A stretch of DNA of 8,672 nt from an uncultured Collinsella sp. (lineage in GTDB: Bacteria > Actinomycetota > Coriobacteriia > Coriobacteriales > Coriobacteriaceae), in the NCBI GenBank assembly GCA_902493545.1, contig CABUQI010000051.1:1-8672 (forward strand), read 5' to 3'. Shown here in pieces: positions 1-6,148 of the stretch. Position 1 is the first letter of the stretch. Each line of letters starts with the position of its first letter. The notes under the pieces are model-generated. The model had not been told where the DNA came from. It searched no databases and saw only the letters and a list, made by a program, of their open reading frames with translations. The translations under genes and the position numbers were made by a program.

Positions 1-107
1 CCAAGGCGGGCTCCAAGCTCACCAAGGCCGAGCAGCTGGGCGTACCCGTGCTGGATGAGGCGGTACTTGAACAGATTTTGGCGACGGGTAGGGTCCCGGA
101 GGCATAA
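1..107 (+). CDS. ligA: NAD-dependent DNA ligase LigA, C-terminal end (partial, 5' end outside window)
   Basis: Only the last 34 codons are present; the reading frame begins at position 3 and ends with TAA at 105-107. The visible peptide contains KAGSKLTKAEQLGVPVLDE, the usual final strand and helix of the BRCT domain that closes bacterial NAD-dependent DNA ligases (AGSKL.KA..LG.PV.DE). LigA seals nicks during replication and repair using NAD+, and its BRCT domain contributes to DNA binding. The tail after the BRCT core is short and ends VPEA. Other BRCT proteins could share this motif, but the combination of motif and a stop shortly after it fits LigA best. The catalytic domains lie upstream and cannot be checked. 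The gene converges on the minus-strand lipoprotein gene, with a hairpin between the two. Confidence 0.75.
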   Translation, partial: KAGSKLTKAEQLGVPVLDEAVLEQILATGRVPEA

Positions 108-113
108 TGATTT

Positions 114-147
114 GTTGAGGAACTGCGCAGAGGCTCAGTTCCTCAAC
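114..147. terminator. Convergent-gene hairpin, probable bidirectional terminator
   Basis: A perfect 12-bp inverted repeat, GTTGAGGAACTG at 114-125 and CAGTTCCTCAAC at 136-147, encloses a 10-nt loop. It sits just after the ligA stop (105-107), and its right arm contains the stop codon of the minus-strand lipoprotein gene (143-145), so it could end transcription from both sides. Neither strand has a clean U-tract after the stem, so intrinsic termination is inferred from stem strength and position and is not certain. Confidence 0.6.
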
Positions 148-541
148 ATCTCCTTATAGTGTTTGCCTGTTCAATTTCGATATCGTTTCCCTCGTATGAT
201 CCAGATGCGTCTACCGACTCAAAGCGTGAGTAGGAAACTCTTGTCCCAACTTTGATTTGGGAAAGCTTGTCTTTGATTCGGCCAGATGAGGGGAATGTAA
301 TCCGGGTTTGCTTTCCAGCGTCGGTGTAGCGGGGACTGTTGTCTGTTTGGATTACGAGTTCCGTTCCCTCAATAGAATGAACGCTGCCGGCTCCAAAGAC
401 AAGGTAATCATCTCCTCCGCTATAGCGGGCTCTATCTGTGCATGAAGAAACGGATGCAAACATAGCGAAAATCACCAATATCGTAACCAGGGCAAAGGCC
501 GTGGTGCCATAGCATTTTGATGGTGCCATCCGGTCTACCAA
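143..541 (-). CDS. Small predicted lipoprotein of unknown function
   Basis: A 132-residue protein. The N-terminus has a few polar and basic residues, a hydrophobic segment at about residues 14-31, and a lipobox-like VSSC with Cys34 as the likely lipidated residue, so it is probably anchored to the outer face of the membrane. The mature part (about 98 residues) has alternating hydrophobic and polar stretches such as GTELVIQTD and VGTRVSYSRF and reads as a small beta-rich, possibly OB-like, domain. I recognise no named family. The longest reading starts at TTG (541-539), which overlaps the upstream peptidase stop by 7 bp and has only a weak GGAACAG ahead of it. An in-frame ATG at 529-527 is an alternative start that removes four residues. 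The overlap suggests translational coupling to the peptidase gene, so it may be its partner, inhibitor or anchor. Composition is AT-richer than ligA or the transporters. Confidence 0.7.
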   Translation of the reverse strand: MVDRMAPSKCYGTTAFALVTILVIFAMFASVSSCTDRARYSGGDDYLVFGAGSVHSIEGTELVIQTDNSPRYTDAGKQTRITFPSSGRIKDKLSQIKVGTRVSYSRFESVDASGSYEGNDIEIEQANTIRRC

Positions 542-1707
542 AAGACTGTTCCGTTCAATTTGACCATATTGGGCGTTGCATAGTTAATCGCTCGGGGATA
601 AGTGTTCCATCCGTCGAATACTTCGAGCCACTGCAGTTCGATGCCAGAGCTTCCATTATGCCCAGTAAAATAGCCAGTTACCGTGACCGTATGACCTGAT
701 AGCTCGACGGATCCTTCACTGTTTCGGCTGTTGATCCACATATGATACAAGCCGATATTCCCTTGATCGATAGTTGCTCTGTACTGAGCGAATTGAGGCT
801 GATAACCGAAAAATTGAGTATTAAGTGCTCTACCCTTTTGAGCGGCAAGACTTTTAAACGGAACAATTCCATCTGGGATGATCGTGCTTCCGTACTCGAC
901 GCCCTGATCATTGGTCTTATACGTTGTTGTGCCAGTGACGTTCCATATTTCTTTATAATAATCGGGATTAAATTGATTAGCGTTTGAACTGGTGAGACCG
1001 TAATGCATTGATACAGCGTACAAGGCAGAAACGACGCATGCATACTTATTAGTGCGGGCTTCAACTAATGATTCCGAGACTCCTCGGAACGGTATTCCGT
1101 TTAAATCGTCTATTTGGAAATGCAACATCAAGTCATCTTCATTGATAATGACAGCATCCCATGAAGTTGGGTTATTGCTTTGAGGTGCTATACCCTTTTC
1201 GGTGACAATCGGGACAGACCGTATATTGTTATAGTTGGTTACACAGTCTCTAGTTCCTGGCACCAAAGTTCCATATTCAATATCGTTGTACGAAATTAGT
1301 ACGGTTGGGTTTGTGGCCTGTTGGCCGGAATAAGTTGAAATGGCGTTTGATAGAGAAGCTGAAATCGGAAGAATGGTATCGCCGAGGGTTATCTCCTTCA
1401 GAAGCCCAGGATATGATGCGTCAAGTATTAAATAACCGTAAGGGCTTCCTTCCCTTGTGACACTGATTTCATAGCCACAGATAAGGCCGATTTGTTGGCA
1501 TACGGGAACGATTTGCTCGATCTCTAAGTTCGCGGATCCGTCGACGATGGGCAACAGGGAAAGCGCGTAGTCTTGTGCTAGGTCTGATGTAAAAGCGACG
1601 GATGAGTTTGAGTCGGCAGCGAATACTCTTGTTGGGCGTGACGCGGATAAGCCGATGATCGAGGCTAGGCCGAGAAGAAACGAGCGACGTGATTGAACTC
1701 TGGGCAT
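535..1707 (-). CDS. Tat-exported papain-fold (C39/C10-like) cysteine peptidase candidate
   Basis: A 390-residue protein. The start is ATG at 1707-1705, with AGGAG at 1717-1713 five bases upstream. The N-terminus carries a twin-arginine motif, SRRSFLLG (Arg7-Arg8), a modest hydrophobic core, basic residues in the c-region (Arg24, Arg27) and a VFA-A cleavage site near residue 30, so export by Tat is likely. Residues about 40-115 (including YGYLILDASYPGLL) resemble the pro-domains of streptopain-like and C39-like peptidases. The C-terminal half has the expected papain-fold order: Cys224 in YACVVSALYA at the head of a helix, His339 in SGHTVTVTGYF, and Asp365/Asn368 in VFDGWN as possible third residue. 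No obvious oxyanion Gln lies just before the Cys, so catalysis is inferred and the protein might be a non-catalytic relative. It heads a two-gene unit with the lipoprotein, and its base composition (25 G+C in 60 at 1321-1380) is far below that of the transporters. Confidence 0.65.
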   Translation of the reverse strand: MPRVQSRRSFLLGLASIIGLSASRPTRVFAADSNSSVAFTSDLAQDYALSLLPIVDGSANLEIEQIVPVCQQIGLICGYEISVTREGSPYGYLILDASYPGLLKEITLGDTILPISASLSNAISTYSGQQATNPTVLISYNDIEYGTLVPGTRDCVTNYNNIRSVPIVTEKGIAPQSNNPTSWDAVIINEDDLMLHFQIDDLNGIPFRGVSESLVEARTNKYACVVSALYAVSMHYGLTSSNANQFNPDYYKEIWNVTGTTTYKTNDQGVEYGSTIIPDGIVPFKSLAAQKGRALNTQFFGYQPQFAQYRATIDQGNIGLYHMWINSRNSEGSVELSGHTVTVTGYFTGHNGSSGIELQWLEVFDGWNTYPRAINYATPNMVKLNGTVFW

Positions 1708-1741
1708 AATGTCTCCTGCCTATGGGGGGCAATATGCTGTC

Positions 1742-1770
1742 ATTTTATTTGCTACAAAATACAATCTAAT
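1742..1770 (-). promoter_or_regulatory. Weak candidate promoter for the peptidase-lipoprotein pair
   Basis: On the minus strand a TAAAAT hexamer (1747-1742) is a five-of-six match to a -10 element. At 17-bp spacing it is preceded by a poor -35, ATTAGA (1770-1765). It would place transcription start near 1735, leaving a leader of about 28 nt with the AGGAG ribosome site inside it. The surrounding 108-bp gap (1708-1815) is AT-rich, so a chance match is possible. Read-through from the MerR gene upstream is the alternative. Confidence 0.3.
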
Positions 1771-1815
1771 TCGGATTAAGGTAAATGGATGGAATTGCTC
1801 GATAAATGGTAGTGA

Positions 1816-2659
1816 TTAGCGGACCGGTATCGCGATCCTCGTCACATACGCTCCCGGGTCGTCGCTGATGATGTCGTCGATGAGGGCGATTTCGCGCGAG
1901 GGACCGGCGGGGGACAGGTCGCGCTCGTGCATGTAATCGAGTAAGCGCTCATAGCGCGGGGCCGCCTGACCGTGCGTGCCGCGGAAGCTGACCGTCAGAC
2001 ACCGCGCGGCGGGACGTACTTCGACATCGCCCAGGTAGGTAATCGTCCGTGTCATCCAGCAGCAGAAAGACTTCGTCGTAGCCGTCAAAGTCGCCGCCGG
2101 CCAGGCGCTCGGCGCTAATCCCGACGCCTAAGTTGCCCAGAAAAACAAAGGTCTCGTGCTGGCCCTTCTGCAGCTGACGAATCTGCCACTCCAGCGCATA
2201 GGCGTCGGTAGGGTTGACGCGTTCACGCAGCACAGCGCAGCGGAGCTCGGGCGCATCGATTGTGCAGATGGTATCGAGCTCGGTGTTCAGGGCATCATGC
2301 AGCAGCGCAAGCCGGTTATCGATCTTGCGCGACACGCGTTCAAGTTCACGGCGCTTGCGCTCGATGAGCTCCTGCTGCTGAGCTAGCTGCCGCTGCATGA
2401 GGTCCACATCGCGCGTGGTCACAAACTCGCGGATTTGCGCCAACGGCAAGTCGAGAACACGCAGGTGGCTGATGGTGTTGAGGGTGGAGAGCTGCCGCGA
2501 TCCGTAGTAGCGGTACCCACTCGTCGGATCGATGTGCGCCGGGTCCAGCAAGCCCATCTGCTCGTAATGGCGCAGCGTGCCCACACTCAGGTTAAACAGA
2601 CGCGCCACCTCGCCAATTCGGAGCAGGCCCTCGGTATGTTCAGTTGGCGAGTCGGTCAC
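1816..2659 (-). pseudogene. MerR-family drug-responsive regulator, frameshifted in its effector domain
   Basis: The start is GTG (2659-2657) with AAGGAG about 7 bp upstream. Residues 13-38 form the MerR helix-turn-helix (LRIGEVARLFNLSVGTLRHY), residues 44-52 the wing (DPTSGYRYY), and about 86-125 the dimerising coiled coil rich in Gln, Glu and Arg. From about residue 126 it resembles the GyrI/BltR-type effector-binding domain. The frame breaks at residues 207-209: the original frame runs on about 30 unrelated residues to a stop near 1949. The expected C-terminus (from GDVEVRPAARCLTVSFRGTH) continues one base over and ends with TAA at 1816-1818. The break lies on AGGTAGGT (2033-2040); deleting one AGGT joins the halves as DDYL-GDVEV and gives 279 residues, a normal family length. 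As written, the product would bind DNA and dimerise but lack half of its ligand pocket. It follows the MATE gene by 53 bp and probably shares its transcript. It could be a real mutation, a strain-level switch, or a sequencing or assembly error. Confidence 0.8.
2033..2040. repeat. Tandem AGGT x2 at the frameshift point
   Basis: AGGTAGGT on the plus strand (ACCTACCT in the sense of the MerR gene). A unit of four changes the reading frame by one base, and losing one unit restores the full-length regulator exactly at the family-consistent junction. Two copies are too few to call a classic phase-variable tract. Confidence 0.75.
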
Positions 2660-2712
2660 AGGACAGCTCCTTTCAATAGGGTCGGGGAGGGCGCCAGGCT
2701 CGCGTCGCCCCG

Positions 2713-4059
2713 CTACGCTACCAGCTTGTCAAAAGCCCCGCGCCGGTTGAGCACGGTAAACGCGACAACACAGATGACTGCCGACAAAATCGACCCACAC
2801 GGCGAGGCGATGCCCATGGGAAACAACGTATCGGAATAGGCGTTCGACAGCAGCCACGCGCCCGGCACGCGAATGAGCGCCACGGCCAGCACGTTGTGCG
2901 CAAAGCCGATGTAGCTCTTGCCGTATGCAGCGAAAAAGCCGCTAAAGCAAATGTGGATGCCGGCAAAAATCGCGTCGAAAATATAGCTGCGCATATAGCC
3001 GGTACCGGCCGCGACCACCGCGGGGTCCTTGGCAAAAAAGCCGATAAACGCCGGCGCCACCAGCCACATCAGCACCGTGATCAGGCAGCCGTACACTACC
3101 GAGATGGTCATGGCGTCCTTGAGCACCCGACGCGCGCGGTCGCCCTTGCCCGCGCCGGCATTTTGCGCCGTGAGCGCGCTGACGGTGGCACCCATGGAAC
3201 TCGGCACAATGAACAAAAAGCTGATCATCTTTTCGACCAGGCCCACGGCGGCGGCGTCGACCAGGCCGCGATGGTTGGCAATGACGGTGATAAACATAAA
3301 CGCCACCTGGATGCAGCCGTCCTGCACGGCCACGGGCACGCCGATCTTAAGAATGCTGCCGAGCACCTCGGGCTGAGGGCGCAGGTCGCTACGCTTAACG
3401 TGGATGTTCGTGCGACGGCTCTTGAGCCACACGAGCGCGAGGGCAACGCTGGCCGTCTGCGCGGTCACCGTGCCGAGCGCCGCGCCCACGGGGCCGAGCC
3501 CCATGTGGCCGATAAACAAAAAATCGAGCGCGATGTTGATGATGCACGCTACGCCGATCACGTACATAGGCGAGCGAGAATCGCCCAGCCCGCGAAAGAT
3601 GGCCGAGAGGATGTTGTATGCGGCGATAAACGGAATGCCTACAAAGCAGATACGCAGGTAGGCGGAGGTACCTTCGACGGCTTCGGCGGGAGTGCCAATG
3701 AGCGCCACGATCTGCGGGCAAAGCGCGAGCAGGACAGCGTCCAGCACCACCGAGACACCCATAAAGAGTGTGATGGTGTTGCCGATGGCGGTCTCGGCGC
3801 GGTCAAACCGGCGCGAGCCCACGGCGTGGCCGACGATGACCGTCGTTCCCATGGCCAGGCCCACGAGCGTCACGGTAATAATGTAGAGCGTCTGCGCGCC
3901 ATTGCCCACGGCGGTGATGCCGGCAGCGCCGCTAAACTGCCCCATCATGTACAGGTCGGCCATGCCGTAGAGCATCTGCAAAAAGTACGAGAGCATATAG
4001 GGCAGGGCAAAGACCGCGATGGTCTTAAGGACATTGCCGCGTGTGAGGTCGTGTTCCAT
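2713..4059 (-). CDS. MATE-family multidrug efflux transporter
   Basis: A 448-residue, very hydrophobic protein of normal MATE length, with about 12 predicted membrane segments in two homologous halves. Its opening (MEHDLTRGNVLKTIAVFALP, then YMLSYFLQMLYGMADLYMMG) is the characteristic first-helix region of the DinF/NorM-type branch, and the GxxG-rich loops and AALGT-type helices also fit. MATE pumps expel cationic drugs and other organic cations by exchange with Na+ or H+ across the cytoplasmic membrane; the substrate cannot be read from sequence. The start is ATG at 4059-4057, which fits family N-termini well, but the bases before it (AGCCCCGCCC) show no convincing Shine-Dalgarno site. The gene precedes the MerR regulator on the same strand. 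A MerR-type promoter lies about 40-70 bp upstream, so the pump is probably induced by its own ligands. It is divergent from the ABC exporter genes. Confidence 0.92.
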   Translation of the reverse strand: MEHDLTRGNVLKTIAVFALPYMLSYFLQMLYGMADLYMMGQFSGAAGITAVGNGAQTLYIITVTLVGLAMGTTVIVGHAVGSRRFDRAETAIGNTITLFMGVSVVLDAVLLALCPQIVALIGTPAEAVEGTSAYLRICFVGIPFIAAYNILSAIFRGLGDSRSPMYVIGVACIINIALDFLFIGHMGLGPVGAALGTVTAQTASVALALVWLKSRRTNIHVKRSDLRPQPEVLGSILKIGVPVAVQDGCIQVAFMFITVIANHRGLVDAAAVGLVEKMISFLFIVPSSMGATVSALTAQNAGAGKGDRARRVLKDAMTISVVYGCLITVLMWLVAPAFIGFFAKDPAVVAAGTGYMRSYIFDAIFAGIHICFSGFFAAYGKSYIGFAHNVLAVALIRVPGAWLLSNAYSDTLFPMGIASPCGSILSAVICVVAFTVLNRRGAFDKLVA

Positions 4060-4099
4060 GGGCGGGGCTTTCTGGCTTGGTTCGTTTAGCTACCAGTGT

Positions 4100-4130
4100 A
4101 GTGAAAACCCTACAACGATTGTAGAGTCAA
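4100..4130 (-). promoter_or_regulatory. MerR-type promoter/operator for the MATE-merR operon
   Basis: On the minus strand a TTGACT -35 (4130-4125) is followed by a dyad, CTACAA-TCG-TTGTAG (4124-4110), that fills the spacer. At the 19-bp spacing typical of MerR promoters the next hexamer is TTCACT (4105-4100), a poor -10. The dyad extends imperfectly to ACcCTACAA / TTGTAGaGT. A long spacer with the dyad inside it is how MerR regulators such as BmrR and TipA untwist and activate promoters. The start site would be near 4093, giving a leader of about 34 nt before the MATE ATG. Confidence 0.65.
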
Positions 4131-4166
4131 GCTTTGTGTTGACGCCGGAGCGAAAAAAGTCTCGCG

Positions 4167-4264
4167 CACCATTATTCCGAGTGAATATGGACACACATCA
4201 CGAGAACTCGCCGCCGGCGCTAACCTTGCAGAAAACGATTTCGGAATACTTGACACCATTATTC
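4167..4264. repeat. Direct and inverted short repeats upstream of the ABC exporter promoter
   Basis: CACCATTATTC occurs twice as an 11-bp direct repeat, at 4167-4177 and 4254-4264; the second copy overlaps the -35 element and spacer of the ABC promoter. TATTCCGA (4173-4180) also recurs inverted as TCGGAATA (4241-4248). These could be binding sites for a regulator of the ABC operon, or remnants of a short duplication. Confidence 0.5.
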
Positions 4265-4277
4265 GGCGCGCAATAAT
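4250..4277 (+). promoter_or_regulatory. Strong sigma70-type promoter for the ABC exporter operon
   Basis: A perfect -35 TTGACA (4250-4255) and a five-of-six -10 AATAAT (4272-4277) are separated by 16 bp. Transcription would start near 4284, about 35 bp before the GTG of the first ABC gene. The spacer begins with ATTATT (4258-4263), which is the exact inverse of the -10 AATAAT, so the promoter contains a 6-bp dyad with an 8-bp gap that could be an operator. Confidence 0.65.
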
Positions 4278-4318
4278 ACGTGCGTTTGCGAACAACGTTT
4301 GATGGGGGTTGAACCTGC

Positions 4319-6148
4319 GTGCGCAATCTCAAAATACTGTTTTCCTATCTAGGGGCATACCGTCGCGATGCCATCCTCGGCGTGTTCTTTGTGTCGGTCG
4401 AGACGGTGCTCGAGCTGTTTATCCCGGTCATCATGGCCAACATCATCGATGTGGGCGTGCCTGCGGGTGATATCAACTACATGCTGCTGCAGGGCGCGTA
4501 CATGTTGGTGTGCGCTGCGCTTTCGCTGGTACTGGGCTTGGGTTATGCCCGCACGTCCGCCCGCGTTGCCTCGGGCCTAGGCGCTAACCTGCGCGAGGCC
4601 GAGTACAAAAAGATTCAGACGCTTGCTTTTGGTAACCTGGACAACTACGACGCCAGCTCACTCGTCACCCGCATGACCACGGACATCACCGTTATCCAAA
4701 ATGCTGTGGGCAACGGCTTTCGCCCTATGGTGCGCGGCCCGGTGACGCTTATCGTCGGCCTTATCTACGCGCTGATGCTGTCGCGCCCGCTCGCCAACGT
4801 CTTTGCGATCATCTTGCCCGTGCTGGCAATCGTACTGGGCGTCATCACCTATCGCGTCAGTCCGCTCTACCGCCAACTCCAGACCTCGATGGACCACCTC
4901 AACGGCGTGGTACAGGAAGACCTCACCGCCGTGCGTGCCGTCAAGGCCTACGTTCGTACCGAGCACGAGGAGGCCAAGTTCGACACCGTCAATACCGAGC
5001 TCGCCGGCACTGCGACGAAGACCTTTGGCAACGCGGTGCTCAACCTGCCGGTGTTTCAGCTGTCGATGTACGTGGCTGCGCTCTCCATCCTGTGGATTGG
5101 CGGCCGCATGATTCTCGCCGGCAAGCTGGGCGTGGGCTCGCTCACGGGCTTTATGAGCTACGTGCTGCTGATCATGAATTCGCTCATGATGATTTCCAAC
5201 GTGTTTTTGCTGCTCACGCGCGCTCTTACGAGTGTGGGCCGTATCGCCGAGGTGCTCGATGAGGAGCCCTTTATCGCCAACCCCGCGGGAGACCTCGCGA
5301 TTGCGGCGCCAGCGGACGGCAGTATCGAGTTTCGCGACGTTTCCTTTAAATACCGCGCGGATGCAGCTGAGGATGTGCTCGAGCATATCGACCTTCGCAT
5401 CGAGAGCGGCTCGACGGTGGGCATCCTCGGCGGTACGGGCTCGGGCAAGAGCTCGCTTGTGCAGCTGATTGCGCGCCTGTACGACGCCACCGAAGGCGCC
5501 GTGCTTGTGGGCGGACGCGACGTGCGCGACTACGACCTCACGACTCTACGCGACGCTGTGAGCATTGTGCTGCAAAAGAATGTGCTGTTTACGGGTACCG
5601 TGCGCGAGAACCTGCAGTGGGGCAATCCGCAGGCGTCGGACGATGAACTCCTCGCGGCTTGCCGCGCGGCGTGCGTGGACGAGTTCCTTGATCGCATCGG
5701 CGGGCTGGACGGCGAGTTGGGCCAAGGCGGCGCTGGTGTTTCGGGTGGCCAGAAGCAACGCCTGTGCATCGCGCGCACGCTGCTCAAGCATCCGCGCGTG
5801 CTCATTTTTGATGACTCCACCAGCGCGGTCGATATGGCGACCGACGCTAAGATTCGCGAGCACATCGCTCGGATTTCCGATACGACCGTGCTCATCATCG
5901 CCCAGCGTATCGCGAGCGTCATGGATGCCGATCGCATTGTGGTGTTGGACGACGGTCGTGTCCACGGCGTGGGCACGCACGAGGAGCTGCTGGCGGGCGA
6001 CAACATCTACCAGGAGATTTACGCCTCGCAGATGGAGTTTGCGGGGAACGCGGACGCCGGCGACGGCAGCGACGATGGTTGCGCGAATGATCCGTTTTCC
6101 TCCGTCGCATGCGGATCACCCTTGGAAGGGGGTGAGCGCCATGCCTAA
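4319..6148 (+). CDS. ABC exporter half-transporter, degenerate-site subunit of a heterodimer
   Basis: A 609-residue protein with an N-terminal six-helix type IV (exporter) membrane domain (about residues 15-310) and a C-terminal nucleotide-binding domain (about 335-575). Visible motifs: Walker A GGTGSGKS (Lys377), Q-loop Gln419, signature VSGGQ (474-478), Walker B VLIFDD (494-499) and IIAQR at the switch. The catalytic Glu after Walker B is Asp499 and the switch His is Gln529. This is the pattern of the non-hydrolysing half of heterodimeric multidrug exporters such as TM287/288, BmrCD and LmrCD. The start is GTG at 4319; an in-frame TGA just upstream (4310-4312) excludes a longer protein, and GGGGG at 4304-4308 serves as ribosome site. 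The last ~34 residues are a low-complexity acidic/Gly tail ending in GGERHA. Its end overlaps the next gene by 8 bp, so the subunits are probably made together. Substrate unknown. Confidence 0.93.
   Translation: MRNLKILFSYLGAYRRDAILGVFFVSVETVLELFIPVIMANIIDVGVPAGDINYMLLQGAYMLVCAALSLVLGLGYARTSARVASGLGANLREAEYKKIQTLAFGNLDNYDASSLVTRMTTDITVIQNAVGNGFRPMVRGPVTLIVGLIYALMLSRPLANVFAIILPVLAIVLGVITYRVSPLYRQLQTSMDHLNGVVQEDLTAVRAVKAYVRTEHEEAKFDTVNTELAGTATKTFGNAVLNLPVFQLSMYVAALSILWIGGRMILAGKLGVGSLTGFMSYVLLIMNSLMMISNVFLLLTRALTSVGRIAEVLDEEPFIANPAGDLAIAAPADGSIEFRDVSFKYRADAAEDVLEHIDLRIESGSTVGILGGTGSGKSSLVQLIARLYDATEGAVLVGGRDVRDYDLTTLRDAVSIVLQKNVLFTGTVRENLQWGNPQASDDELLAACRAACVDEFLDRIGGLDGELGQGGAGVSGGQKQRLCIARTLLKHPRVLIFDDSTSAVDMATDAKIREHIARISDTTVLIIAQRIASVMDADRIVVLDDGRVHGVGTHEELLAGDNIYQEIYASQMEFAGNADAGDGSDDGCANDPFSSVACGSPLEGGERHA

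Noticed and set aside
678..1064. Second minus-strand open frame inside the peptidase gene
   Set aside because: It lies wholly within the peptidase coding region in another frame, and its product shows no signal or domain. The peptidase frame carries a coherent signal peptide and active-site pattern.
1762..1780. Possible terminator after MerR (TAAT-TCGG-ATTA)
   Set aside because: Arms of only four bases in AT-rich DNA with no stable stem; not supported.
1816..2088. Separate 90-residue gene downstream of MerR
   Set aside because: Its first ~19 residues are an out-of-frame reading of the MerR gene and the rest is the missing MerR C-terminus. It is a frameshift fragment and not a gene.
2896..4089. 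397-codon open frame on the plus strand antisense to the MATE gene
   Set aside because: Its product is rich in His, Arg, Asp and Ala with no domain signature, the typical mirror image of a GC-rich coding strand, and the minus strand has a complete MATE protein.
5565..6140. Upstream extension of the second ABC subunit (open frame from 5565)
   Set aside because: The extra residues are out-of-frame sequence of the first subunit and are Arg/Ser/Ala-rich. ATG 6141 has a strong ribosome site and gives a family-typical start.
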